This document shows positions 1 through 7,576 of a stretch of DNA of 64,000 nt, in pieces. The notes under the pieces are model-generated. The model was given only the letters and a program-made list of their open reading frames with translations, was not told the origin of the DNA and searched no databases. Source of the DNA: Candidatus Nomurabacteria bacterium (GTDB lineage: Bacteria; Patescibacteriota; Saccharimonadia; Saccharimonadales; Saccharimonadaceae). Made by a program: the position numbers and the translations under genes. The stretch is from the NCBI GenBank assembly GCA_031262695.1, contig JAISHF010000003.1:1-64000 (forward strand), written 5' to 3'. The number at the start of each line of letters is the position of its first letter. Position 1 is the first letter of the stretch.

Positions 1-42
1 TAACCACGACCCCAAGCGTTTTAGCGCTCGCAATCGTGGTTA
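1..42. repeat. Inverted repeat at window edge
   Basis: Positions 1-9 (TAACCACGA) are the exact reverse complement of 34-42. A smaller AGCG/CGCT pair lies in the loop, giving a nested hairpin. There is no T-run on either side, so it is not a convincing intrinsic terminator. Positions 43-147 hold no gene; a pyrimidine-rich tract on the minus strand follows the stop codon of the minus-strand gene at 148. The element may extend beyond the window. Confidence 0.5.
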
Positions 43-147
43 TAGTATAGCAAACTGCGGTATGAGAGTAAAGTGCACGGTATTTCTTAGGTGCGCGAAA
101 GGAAAAAGAAAAAAGAAAAGGGAGAGGGTTTGAGGACGAAGGCGAAA

Positions 148-894
148 TTACCTAACCAAAAACGCCGCCACACACTCGACGTCCGCGCCCGCGGAATTCG
201 CGTTCCAGCGCGGCTCGCCGCCGCAGCGCACGCAGCCGTAAGGACAAAGGTCGTGGCTGGTATTGTAGGGCTGCCCAATGTAGTCGATCCAGCCGACAAC
301 GCCGAGGGTATCGCTGAATAAAGAGCGATTAAGGTCGGCATCATAGATGAAACTATGAGTCAAGTAGTTAACCGCCTCACAAATGCCGGCCGCCGAGAAC
401 CGCTCAAGGAACTCCTTGGCTACGCGGTCGCGCTCGTCGCCCCATTTCATCTTGCGACAAAAGCTACTGGGGGTATTCTTGTTCCAGCCGGGGATGAGGT
501 CTTTGTTGACCGGCTCAACGAGGAAAAACATTTTGCCGAGGTCATCCTTGGTAAGGCCGTGAGGGATGGATTTTTGGTCGTTTTCCGTGCCGTAGTAGCT
601 ACTATTGACATAGTAGCTCTTGTGCATTCTGGCGTCAATGTGTCGGCCCATCGCGTAGGGCGAGAGGTCAAGCGAGGTGATGACACCGCCGCGGAGTCGG
701 CCGTCATCGTGACGGCAGATTTCTAAGCCATTGGCCCAAATTCGCTTAGCGAGGTCAATGCCGCCAGCGATAGTGGCGTCTTGCTCGCCCGCGTTCCATG
801 TGGCGGACGCTGAGCTGGCAAGGTCTTTGACAAGGGCTTCAAAATTGCCGGAGTTTAATTGGCTGTCGTGGCTGTTAGTAATCGTTGATCTCAT
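148..894 (-). CDS. Unknown protein, 248 aa, Cys-rich C-terminus
   Basis: I do not recognise this protein. It has no signal peptide and no membrane segment, so it is probably cytosolic. The C-terminal quarter carries CPYGCVRCGG (CxxxCxxC spacing), which could bind a metal, and other cysteines are scattered through the chain. The start ATG is fixed by a strong Shine-Dalgarno (AAAGGAGG) 8 nt upstream. It stands alone with its own promoter and an 8-bp-stem hairpin in its leader, and no neighbour hints at a role. CxxxCxxC is also the radical SAM cluster spacing, but there it lies near the N-terminus, so I do not call this radical SAM. Confidence 0.7.
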   Translation of the reverse strand: MRSTITNSHDSQLNSGNFEALVKDLASSASATWNAGEQDATIAGGIDLAKRIWANGLEICRHDDGRLRGGVITSLDLSPYAMGRHIDARMHKSYYVNSSYYGTENDQKSIPHGLTKDDLGKMFFLVEPVNKDLIPGWNKNTPSSFCRKMKWGDERDRVAKEFLERFSAAGICEAVNYLTHSFIYDADLNRSLFSDTLGVVGWIDYIGQPYNTSHDLCPYGCVRCGGEPRWNANSAGADVECVAAFLVR

Positions 895-918
895 AGTGAA
901 ATCCTCCTTTTCTATTGG

Positions 919-956
919 GAGTCTGCTATGTTTTAAGGTGTTGGCTTGGCAGACTC
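919..956 (-). promoter_or_regulatory. Leader hairpin upstream of the 248-aa gene
   Basis: GAGTCTGC at 919-926 and GCAGACTC at 949-956 form a perfect 8-bp stem with a 22-nt loop in the transcribed leader. It ends a few bases before the Shine-Dalgarno sequence. It could modulate translation or stability; no known riboswitch class is recognised. Confidence 0.5.
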
Positions 957-981
957 TATGGAATTAGCACATTCTACTTAC

Positions 982-1010
982 ATTATATCATACTAGTGCT
1001 TAAAAGTCAA
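982..1010 (-). promoter_or_regulatory. Sigma70-type promoter of the 248-aa gene
   Basis: On the minus strand, TTGACT (1005-1010) and TATAAT (982-987) are separated by 17 bp. Transcription would start near 975, leaving a leader of about 80 nt that contains the 919-956 hairpin. Confidence 0.8.
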
Positions 1011-1053
1011 GAGCTTTGGCATATTTTGCTAAAATTACAGAGGTGAAAATGCA

Positions 1054-1515
1054 CTATTTGGGGTTACGATAAGCGTCTACGGCCTCGGCGAGGGCTTCGG
1101 AGCCGAGGACGGAGCAGTGGAATTTGCGTTCGGGGAGGCCGCCAAGATAATCGGCGATTTGCTCTGGTGTGATTTTGAGGGCGGCGTCTAGGGCTTGACC
1201 TTTGGCAAGCTCGGAGAGGGCGGAGGTGCTGGCGATGGCACTCGCGCAACCGTAGGTGCGCCAGCGGATGTCTTGGATTTTACCTTGTGCAATTTTGAGG
1301 TACATGGTCATTTCGTCGCCGCAGATTTTGTTGCCGACCGTGCCTTTGGCGTTAAAGTCAAATTGTGATTCGTCGCCCATGAGGAAGTTTTTGGGCTCTA
1401 AAAAGTGGGCTTTGACTTGCTCGCTGTAAGCCCAAGGGGTGGGCTGGGCTGGGGCTTCAGGCGGGGCTGTATTTGGGGCTGGGGTGGGTTTTAGGGTTTT
1501 GGGGTTTTTGCTCAT
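1054..1515 (-). CDS. iscU: Fe-S cluster scaffold IscU/NifU-type
   Basis: Scaffold on which IscS-derived sulfur and iron are assembled into [2Fe-2S] clusters. All three cluster cysteines are present: C65 in ICGDEM (with the conserved Asp at 67), C90 in TYGCASAIAS and C134 in KFHCSVLG. The chain is 153 aa with a Pro/Ala-rich N-terminal extension of about 27 residues before the family core. The LPPVK motif that binds the HscA-type chaperone in classical IscU reads LPERK here, so chaperone hand-off may differ. It is the last gene of the nrdD-nrdG-iscS-iscU operon and overlaps iscS by 4 bp (ATGA). A SufU-type assignment is also possible; the scaffold role itself is clear. Confidence 0.9.
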   Translation of the reverse strand: MSKNPKTLKPTPAPNTAPPEAPAQPTPWAYSEQVKAHFLEPKNFLMGDESQFDFNAKGTVGNKICGDEMTMYLKIAQGKIQDIRWRTYGCASAIASTSALSELAKGQALDAALKITPEQIADYLGGLPERKFHCSVLGSEALAEAVDAYRNPK

Positions 1516-2657
1516 GAGATACTCCTTAGTTTTTTGATAATGTTCGGTAGGACGGCCATAATGCGGTCGGTGGCGTCTTGGGGGGTATCGGGCGGAAAGC
1601 TGAAGCGAATTGAGCCGTGGGCGATTTCCTCCAAAGACAACCTACGGTTTTCTCTGCGCTCGGTCGGCAAAGCCGAGCCTAAAGGCCAAGCCTCGCTGCT
1701 CTTTCCCTTAAGATGTGCATACATAGCCATTAGAACGTGGCTAGGCTTGCCGTCGGCGGTGGCACAGGCGGAGCCAGTAGAGGTGGCGATGCCATGGTGG
1801 TCTAGCATTAGCATAATGCTTTCACCCTCGGCGCCGAGGAAGGAAACATCAAGGGTGTTCGGGAGGCTGGCGGCTGGGGTGTTGATAACAACATCCGGGA
1901 TTTCGGCTTGGATGCGGCGACGGAGTTCATCGCGGAGGGTCTGGACGCGACTTTGGAATTGCTGAATGGTTTGGTTGGCCTGTTCGGCGGCGGCACCAAA
2001 GGCGGCGATAGCGGCGACATTGGGTGTGCCGAGGGCGAAAAGGCGATATTTGAGGGCTTTAGTGGCTTTGAGGGCGGGTGTGCCGCCACGGATAAAGAGG
2101 GCAGCCGCGCCCTTGCCACCGCCGATTTTTTGGGATGAAATGGTGGCGAAATCAATATTGGCGAGAGGGTTGGTTGGCTGGCTGGTCGGGTCGCCAGCCG
2201 AGCCGAGATTGACGGGGATTTTGCCGACGGCTTGCGAGATATCGGAGTGCTTTTTAGCATGCGGAAACTTGGCGAAAATATGCTCTATATTGTATATTTC
2301 CCCTGTTTCATTGTTGGCTAACATTGCAGAGATAAGGGCAGGATTTTGGCTGTCGGGCTCGCAAATACTTTTGAGAATGCTGGGGTGTTCATAAGGCGGG
2401 CAATAGACGCGCGGGAAGCTAGTAAGCAAAAAATAGTTGACAAGTGAGGCACTGGGGAAGAAAAAGATTTCAGAAGGTTCGGCGCCGACCAGTTTGGCGA
2501 CTGACGTGCGGGCGCGGTTAATGATTTGGGCGGCAATGCGGGACTCTTCGTGCAGGCCGTTCGGGTTGCCGTAGGCGTCTAGGGCTTGTTCGGCGGCGCG
2601 CTTGGCCTCTGGTAGCATTGGTGCGCCAGCGTTGTAATCAAGAAAAAGGCGGCTCAT
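1512..2657 (-). CDS. iscS: Cysteine desulfurase (NifS/IscS family)
   Basis: PLP enzyme that takes sulfur from cysteine and passes it to the adjacent scaffold. Visible family marks are YEHPSIL (H91), ANNETG (115-119), the Asp of HSDISQAVGK (D139), the PLP lysine in SSQKIGGGKG (K177) and the catalytic cysteine in STGSACA (C298). The residue before the PLP lysine is Gln, where most homologues have His. Residues 314-339 are a 26-residue in-frame insertion between the KPSHVLMAMY and LSLEEIAHGSIRFSF blocks, which are contiguous in typical family members. It overlaps nrdG by 4 bp upstream and iscU by 4 bp downstream. Placement with an anaerobic RNR suggests it supplies clusters to NrdG among others. 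Confidence 0.93.
   Translation of the reverse strand: MSRLFLDYNAGAPMLPEAKRAAEQALDAYGNPNGLHEESRIAAQIINRARTSVAKLVGAEPSEIFFFPSASLVNYFLLTSFPRVYCPPYEHPSILKSICEPDSQNPALISAMLANNETGEIYNIEHIFAKFPHAKKHSDISQAVGKIPVNLGSAGDPTSQPTNPLANIDFATISSQKIGGGKGAAALFIRGGTPALKATKALKYRLFALGTPNVAAIAAFGAAAEQANQTIQQFQSRVQTLRDELRRRIQAEIPDVVINTPAASLPNTLDVSFLGAEGESIMLMLDHHGIATSTGSACATADGKPSHVLMAMYAHLKGKSSEAWPLGSALPTERRENRRLSLEEIAHGSIRFSFPPDTPQDATDRIMAVLPNIIKKLRSIS
1641..1718 (-). repeat. 78-bp in-frame insertion inside iscS
   Basis: This segment encodes residues 314-339 of IscS, which have no counterpart in the usual family alignment at this point. It contains the inverted pairs CTCGG/CCGAG and AGGC/GCCT. The length is an exact multiple of three and the reading frame is kept, as in palindromic elements that insert into proteins. 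No second copy was noticed elsewhere in the window. Confidence 0.45.
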
Positions 2658-3151
2658 TCAATGCTCTCAATTTCTCCACCTTTTAGGCGTAAGAGCCTTT
2701 GGTTGCGGCTGCCGCGGAACTTGCAAGTGAGGTCGCGCTCCGACAAGATAAATGGACCGTCAATTAGCGCATCTAGTTCTTTAACGAGTTCCCACATAGC
2801 AGGGGTGGCGCCGTCGCGGCCGGCCTTGATGTCGTCATAGAGAAAACCTGAAAACGACCAGACATTCCAGCCCATTTCTTCTTTTGCAAAGCGGGCGATT
2901 TCTAACGCCGCTTCGGCTTGCCACATTGGTTCGCCGCCGCTTAAAGTTAGCCCAGTTTGACCCTTGAAGGTGCGGAGCTTGTCTTTGATATAGTCGGTAT
3001 CTACCTCTACGCCGCCGTTAAAATCCCAAGACTCAGGATTGTGGCAGCCCTTGCACTGGCGGCGACATCCCTGAAACCAGACCACGGCACGTAGACCCTC
3101 ACCGTCCACGATACTATCGCGAATGATTGGACCTGCGAGGCGTGCCTTCAT
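2654..3151 (-). CDS. nrdG: Anaerobic RNR activating enzyme (radical SAM)
   Basis: Radical SAM activase that generates the glycyl radical on NrdD using a [4Fe-4S] cluster and S-adenosylmethionine. The cluster motif CRRQCKGC (C29, C33, C36; CxxxCxxC) follows GEGLRAVVWFQG, typical of NrdG. LTLSGGEPM supplies the GGE motif for SAM binding. At 165 aa it is the usual compact NrdG size. It begins 1 nt after the nrdD stop and overlaps iscS, so the four genes are probably one transcript. Confidence 0.94.
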   Translation of the reverse strand: MKARLAGPIIRDSIVDGEGLRAVVWFQGCRRQCKGCHNPESWDFNGGVEVDTDYIKDKLRTFKGQTGLTLSGGEPMWQAEAALEIARFAKEEMGWNVWSFSGFLYDDIKAGRDGATPAMWELVKELDALIDGPFILSERDLTCKFRGSRNQRLLRLKGGEIESIE

Positions 3152-3152
3152 A

Positions 3153-5483
3153 TTAGACTTTACCTGTCATTTTGGCTTGCTGTTTTTTGGCGATTTCGCG
3201 CTCAACTTTGGTTTTTGGCGTGCCGACAGAATGCTTGACGCGGGCTTTTTCTTCGGCCTTTTTGGCGTCGTTCCAGCGCTCTAAACTCCCTGCCAAGTAG
3301 CCGGTGATGCGGCGGAGGCGCTCAAACCCGACGCCGTCTTCGTATTCTTTGCGGTTGCAAGATGGGCAGATGTCGCCTGGGATGACGCCCGAAAAACCGC
3401 AGACTGGGTCGCGATCAACTGGGTGGTTGACGGAGCCGTAGCCGATGCCAGATTCCTTCATATGGCGGATAACCGCCTCAAAAGCGTCAATGTTATTGCT
3501 CGGGTCGCCGTCTAATTCAATGTAGGTGATGTGGCCGGCGTTGCAGAAGTTGTGATATGGGGCTTCGGTTTCAATTTTGTCAAAGGCGGAGGTGTCGTGA
3601 TAGACTGGTACATGGAAGGAGTTGGTGTAGAATTCGCGATCGGTGACGCCTTTTAGCTCACCAAATTCTTTGCGATCTAGGGCGGTGAAACGTCCAGCGA
3701 TGCCCTCAGCAGGGGTGGCGAGGAGCGAGAAGTTCAACTTGTGCTTTTTGGCGAGGGCATCTAGGCGGTCGCGCATATGGCCGATGATTTCAAGGCCGAT
3801 TTCTTGCATTTCTTTGCTTTCGCCGTGGTGCTTACCCTCCATAGCAACAAGTGCTTCGGCAAGGCCGATAAAACCAACGCTTAGCGTGCCGTGCTTGATG
3901 ACGTCTTTGAGTTTGTCGTTTGGTTGCAAGTTCTCAGAACCGAACCAGTTGCCTTGGCCCATCAGGAATGGGAAGTTTTTGACGGTTTGGTTGCCTTGGA
4001 ACTCAAAACGCTCTAGCATTACGCCAGCGGCGAGGTCAATTGCGGCGTCAAGGTCGTGATAGAATTTGTCCCAGTCGGCCTCTTTACGTATACCTGTTGC
4101 GATGCCGTTTTTGAGGGCAAGGCGTGGCAAGTTGACGGTTGCAAACGAGCAGTTGCCGCGGCCGCAGACTTTGCCGTCGCTCTCGGGGAAGACACTGGAC
4201 ATCACACGGGTGCGGCAGCCCATATAGGTTACCTCAGAGTCGTAGTCGCCTTTTTTGTAATATTGCAAGTTAAATGGCGCGTCCAAAAAGGCAAAATTTG
4301 GGAATAAACGCTTGGCAGAAACCTCCATAGCACGGCGGAAAAGGTCGTAATTTGGGTCTTTGGGGTTATAGTTGACGCCCTCTTTAACCTTGAAAATAGA
4401 AATTGGGAAGATTGGCGTTTCGCCCTTGCCGAGGCCGTTCATGGTGGCCTCTAAGAGCATTTTGGAAACTAGGCGGCCAGCTTCAGAGGTGTCGGTACCG
4501 AAGTTAATGCTGGTAAACGGCACTTGGGCGCCCGCACGGCTGTGCATAGTGTTGAGATTGTGGACAAAACCCTCCATCGCTTGCATTGTTTGGTGGTCGG
4601 TGTCGTAAATCGCCTCGTCAAAAATAATGTCTGGCACATCTTTGAGTTTTTTGTTGTAAACCAACTTATCAAGTGCCTTTTCATCTAGTTTGATATTTTT
4701 GCCGGTGAAATTATTGTATTTGGCGAGATTGTGCTTGACGCTCTTGCGGTAAGTGTAATTGACGCCGTCGGCCATAGCATAGTCAAAGTTGGGGATAGAT
4801 TGGCCGCCGTGTTGCTCGTTTTGGTTGGCTTGGAGCAAAATCGCCGCAAGTGCCGCATAAGAACCGATAGATTTTGGCTTGCGAAGGTGGCCATGTCCAG
4901 TGTTAAAGCCGTGCTCAAACATCTTTTTGGGGTCAGACTGGCAGCAGGTGAGGGTGCCGGTGGCCCAGAAGTCCATATCGTGGATATGGATGTCGCCGTT
5001 ATCGTGGGCGCGGGCGTATTCGGGCTTCATCAGGAACATTTTGGCGAATTCTTTGCTGCCCTCGGCGCCAAATTGGAGCATTTTGCCCATCGCGGAGTCA
5101 CCGTCAACATTGGCGTTGCCACGTTTGACGTCGCTGTCCTCGGTGGCTTTGGCTATGGCAATAGTTTTATAGGTCTGCATCAATTTGGTTTTGGCGTTGC
5201 GGACGTAGTTGCGTTCTTGGCGGAAAGTGATGTATTCTTTGGCGGTCTTTTTGAACTTGCTCTCTAACAAGACTTCTTCTACAAGGTCTTGGATTTGCTC
5301 CACGGTAGGGATTTTCTCCTTAATCGTGGCTTCGGCCTTGGCTAGAACCTTGGCGCCGAGTTCTTCGGCCTTTTTGAGGTCGAACTCCTCGGTGATGGCC
5401 GCCGCCTTGGCGATTGCACCCGCGATCTTCTCGGGGTGGAACTTGGCGACCTTGCCGTCGCGCTTACGAATTGACTTAAACAT
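3153..5483 (-). CDS. nrdD: Class III anaerobic ribonucleotide reductase
   Basis: Reduces ribonucleoside triphosphates to deoxy forms without oxygen, using a glycyl radical. The N-terminal 90 residues (KRDGKVAKFHPEKIAGAIAKA) are an ATP-cone allosteric domain. The core contains GRGNCSFATVNLPRLAL. Near the C-terminus, Cys pairs PVCGF and ICPSCN form the zinc site, followed by the glycyl-radical motif RRITGYL (Gly about 728). A charged tail of about 45 residues follows the radical site. The start is supported by GAGGT six nt upstream. First gene of the operon, behind a strong promoter with two NrdR-box-like palindromes. No class I or II RNR is seen in the window, consistent with an anaerobic or microaerophilic life. 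Confidence 0.96.
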   Translation of the reverse strand: MFKSIRKRDGKVAKFHPEKIAGAIAKAAAITEEFDLKKAEELGAKVLAKAEATIKEKIPTVEQIQDLVEEVLLESKFKKTAKEYITFRQERNYVRNAKTKLMQTYKTIAIAKATEDSDVKRGNANVDGDSAMGKMLQFGAEGSKEFAKMFLMKPEYARAHDNGDIHIHDMDFWATGTLTCCQSDPKKMFEHGFNTGHGHLRKPKSIGSYAALAAILLQANQNEQHGGQSIPNFDYAMADGVNYTYRKSVKHNLAKYNNFTGKNIKLDEKALDKLVYNKKLKDVPDIIFDEAIYDTDHQTMQAMEGFVHNLNTMHSRAGAQVPFTSINFGTDTSEAGRLVSKMLLEATMNGLGKGETPIFPISIFKVKEGVNYNPKDPNYDLFRRAMEVSAKRLFPNFAFLDAPFNLQYYKKGDYDSEVTYMGCRTRVMSSVFPESDGKVCGRGNCSFATVNLPRLALKNGIATGIRKEADWDKFYHDLDAAIDLAAGVMLERFEFQGNQTVKNFPFLMGQGNWFGSENLQPNDKLKDVIKHGTLSVGFIGLAEALVAMEGKHHGESKEMQEIGLEIIGHMRDRLDALAKKHKLNFSLLATPAEGIAGRFTALDRKEFGELKGVTDREFYTNSFHVPVYHDTSAFDKIETEAPYHNFCNAGHITYIELDGDPSNNIDAFEAVIRHMKESGIGYGSVNHPVDRDPVCGFSGVIPGDICPSCNRKEYEDGVGFERLRRITGYLAGSLERWNDAKKAEEKARVKHSVGTPKTKVEREIAKKQQAKMTGKV

Positions 5484-5509
5484 ATCTTACCTCTTTCGTT
5501 TGTTTTATA

Positions 5510-5555
5510 CCCCCATATCTAGTGTGCTTATGCTTATGGACGCTAGATGTAGCGG
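5510..5555 (-). promoter_or_regulatory. Pair of NrdR-box-like operators before nrdD
   Basis: Read on the minus strand, CCGCTACATCTAGCGT (5540-5555) and ACACTAGATATGGGGG (5510-5525) both resemble the 16-bp NrdR box consensus acaCwATATaTwGtgt. The first is a near-perfect palindrome. They lie 14 bp apart (30 bp start to start, about three helical turns), immediately downstream of the -10 element. That is the arrangement expected for repression of RNR genes by NrdR. The nrdR gene is not in this window. Confidence 0.65.
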
Positions 5556-5564
5556 TGTGTATTT

Positions 5565-5594
5565 AGTATAATACGCTATATATGCTTATGTCAA
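5565..5594 (-). promoter_or_regulatory. nrdD operon promoter
   Basis: Minus-strand TTGACA (5589-5594), 18-bp spacer, TATACT (5565-5570). Transcription would start about 75 nt before nrdD, so both NrdR-like boxes fall in the initial transcribed region. Confidence 0.8.
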
Positions 5595-5628
5595 GACTTT
5601 TTTGGGCTTGACATTAAAAAACTTTCTG

Positions 5629-6537
5629 TTATTCTGGGTCGTCAGAGTGGAAGCGCTCATGGACTTCTTTCAGGTGTTGGTCGGTAAGGTGGGTATAGAC
5701 TTGCGTGGTGGAGATGTCGGCGTGTCCAAGCAGGCCTTGGACGGAGCGAATGTCGGCGCCGTTCATCAAGAGGTCGGTCGCGAAAGAGTGGCGCATAGTG
5801 TGGGGCGTGACTTTTTTGGTTAGGCCGGCCAGTTTGGCGGTTTTTTCAATTAGACGCTGAACGGAGCGGGCGGTCAGACGCTGGTCTTCGTCATCGCCTT
5901 GGTGCTTGGACTGGTTGATGAACAGGGCGGAGGAGCCATCTAGCCGCAGAGCAAGGTAAAGCGAGATAGCCTCGGCGGCTTGGTTGGAAATGAATACAGG
6001 GCGGTCTTTTTGACCTTTGCCGCGGACGATAAATTCTCGTTTGTCTAAGTTGATCTGGTCGCGATTAAGGCTGACAAGTTCGGAAACGCGGAGCCCAGCC
6101 GAAAAAAGCAGGGAAATTATCGCCGTGTCGCGTTCAAAAGTGGGAGAATCGGGCGGGATAGCGGCGAGCAACTGTTCAACTTCGTCCACGTGGAGGAAGG
6201 AAACTTGCGGCTTAACAACTTTGGGCAGGTCAATATTGGCGGCATCTAGGGATTTAATTTCGCGGCGGGCGAGGTATTTTAAGAAAACGCGGAGGGCGAT
6301 TAGGTGATAACTCTGAGTACGGGGGGAAAGTTTACGTTTTTGGTCGTCCTCATAGCGGTTGAGCCAGAGGCGGTATTTGCGAATCGTCTCAATAGTGATT
6401 TTGCCGACCTCAATATTGTCGGAGAATTCCACAAAGCGATCTAGGTAAAGGCTGTAATTTTCGGCGGTTTTGACGCTCCGACCACGTTCTACCTCCAAAA
6501 ACTCCACAAAATCAGTGGTTAAGTCGCTTACATACAT
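5629..6537 (-). CDS. Tyrosine recombinase, XerC/XerD type
   Basis: Site-specific recombinase that resolves chromosome dimers or serves integration. The N-terminal SAM-like core-binding domain (residues 1-100) precedes the catalytic domain. Catalytic residues are visible as Arg in AGLRVSEL, HTMRHSFATDLL (His-x-x-Arg), LLGHADISTTQVYTH (His) and the nucleophile Tyr in VYTH. Length (302 aa) fits XerC/D. I chose the ATG at 6537 over one at 6555: the longer start lies inside the terminator hairpin, whereas 6537 has TATAAT exactly 6 nt upstream, the leaderless pattern seen across the window. Only one Xer is seen here, so it may work alone or with an unseen partner. Confidence 0.9.
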   Translation of the reverse strand: MYVSDLTTDFVEFLEVERGRSVKTAENYSLYLDRFVEFSDNIEVGKITIETIRKYRLWLNRYEDDQKRKLSPRTQSYHLIALRVFLKYLARREIKSLDAANIDLPKVVKPQVSFLHVDEVEQLLAAIPPDSPTFERDTAIISLLFSAGLRVSELVSLNRDQINLDKREFIVRGKGQKDRPVFISNQAAEAISLYLALRLDGSSALFINQSKHQGDDEDQRLTARSVQRLIEKTAKLAGLTKKVTPHTMRHSFATDLLMNGADIRSVQGLLGHADISTTQVYTHLTDQHLKEVHERFHSDDPE

Positions 6538-6554
6538 AATATTATTATACACCA

Positions 6555-6579
6555 AAATAACCCGCTAGGCGGGTTATTT
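6555..6579. terminator. Intrinsic terminator between recombinase and 138-aa gene
   Basis: AAATAACCCGC (6555-6565) and GCGGGTTATTT (6569-6579) form a perfect 11-bp stem with a 3-nt loop. It ends transcription from the minus-strand gene at 6595 just before the recombinase start codon. Confidence 0.85.
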
Positions 6580-6594
6580 CGGCTTACTGTTCGC

Positions 6595-7011
6595 TTATTT
6601 GCTAGTTTTGTCAATTTCGTTGATGACACGGAGGAGGGCGTCGGCTTTTTTGCCGTCGTCGTTGATGCCTTTGGTGGCCTCATAGGCAACTTCTAGCATA
6701 CCGCCATCTTTGGTGACGTCATAGACGCGCATTGTGAGGTCGAACTTCTCGTCGGCTGGGAGTTTGACCGAGCCGATAATTGGGCGAAGATCCGCAAGTA
6801 CGCTATCTTTGACCCGAGCAAGATCGCCCGTTGGTGCTGGTGCTGTAAAGCTGACTTTTTCTTGCTCTTCAACTACTGGAGCTGGCGTTTCTACTGGCTG
6901 CTCTTCGGCTGTCTCTGGCTTCTCGTCCTTAAAATCTTCTTCGTCCGCCGTAGTGTTGCCACCAGCGATTCCTGCTAATGCTCGCTCTAATTCTGCGTCT
7001 TCGTTGTCCAT
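6595..7011 (-). CDS. Unknown acidic protein, 138 aa
   Basis: Not recognised. Residues 1-55 are a disordered acidic Pro/Glu stretch, and residues 65-138 look like a compact alpha/beta domain (LARVKDSVLADLRPIIGSVK and following). No signal peptide or membrane segment is present, so it is probably cytosolic. An AGAAAGGG ribosome site precedes the ATG. It has its own promoter and its own terminator, so it is a single-gene unit. The layout (acidic tail plus small domain) would suit a binding partner or chaperone-like protein, but that is a guess. Confidence 0.75.
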   Translation of the reverse strand: MDNEDAELERALAGIAGGNTTADEEDFKDEKPETAEEQPVETPAPVVEEQEKVSFTAPAPTGDLARVKDSVLADLRPIIGSVKLPADEKFDLTMRVYDVTKDGGMLEVAYEATKGINDDGKKADALLRVINEIDKTSK

Positions 7012-7042
7012 ATCCCAACCCTTTCTTCTCTCGTTTAATTTT

Positions 7043-7071
7043 AGTTTAGCATAAGTATTTTAGCAAGTCAA
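7043..7071 (-). promoter_or_regulatory. Promoter of the 138-aa acidic protein
   Basis: Minus-strand TTGACT (7066-7071), 17-bp spacer, TAAACT (7043-7048). The element sits against the stop codon of the upstream gene (7077). Confidence 0.6.
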
Positions 7072-7076
7072 GGGTT

Positions 7077-7541
7077 TTAGCCACGAATTTTTTGCGAAAT
7101 GAAATCAAGTAGGCCGTTTGGGGCGGAAGTTTCAGGGAGTTTGGCGGCAAGGAAAATCTGCAACTTTTTGACATCAAAATCTTTCTCGGGGACTTGCAAG
7201 GTGGCTTGGCCCTTAAAGCGCTTTTTAGGGATAAAGTTGATGGCGGTCGGCTTGTTGTTTAGAGAAGTAAGGCTATAACTCTTGAAATCAGTGAGTGGCA
7301 GCTCGCGGTCGTTAATCTTGATGGCGTCTTTGCTGACACTGTATTTGACCTTTTGTGGCTTGCTATTGGCCTGCACGACCACTGCGACTGCCGCAATTAC
7401 AACCACTGCAAGAAATGTCCATGAACGGGTAAAAACAGCTAATGCACCGAGGCTCAAAGTTGCCAAGGTGAGAGCGATATAAAATGTAGCGCCACGCTTA
7501 GTTGCGTTATATTCGTTGGCTTCCCACGCAATATTATCCAT
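7077..7541 (-). CDS. Small membrane protein with PH-like domain, 154 aa
   Basis: Two closely spaced hydrophobic segments (residues about 19-37 and 42-58) are followed by a soluble beta-rich domain (VKYSVSKDAIKINDRELPL). This looks like bacterial PH-domain (DUF304-type) membrane proteins, though without a firm match. The function is unknown. The promoter is TTGCAA (7570-7575), 16 bp, TATATT (7548-7553), with the -10 exactly 6 nt before the ATG and no Shine-Dalgarno, implying a leaderless message. It lies downstream of the VirB6-like gene but has its own promoter. Confidence 0.7.
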   Translation of the reverse strand: MDNIAWEANEYNATKRGATFYIALTLATLSLGALAVFTRSWTFLAVVVIAAVAVVVQANSKPQKVKYSVSKDAIKINDRELPLTDFKSYSLTSLNNKPTAINFIPKKRFKGQATLQVPEKDFDVKKLQIFLAAKLPETSAPNGLLDFISQKIRG

Positions 7542-7576
7542 AACTATAATATATCACCGATTTTGTGGATTGCAAG

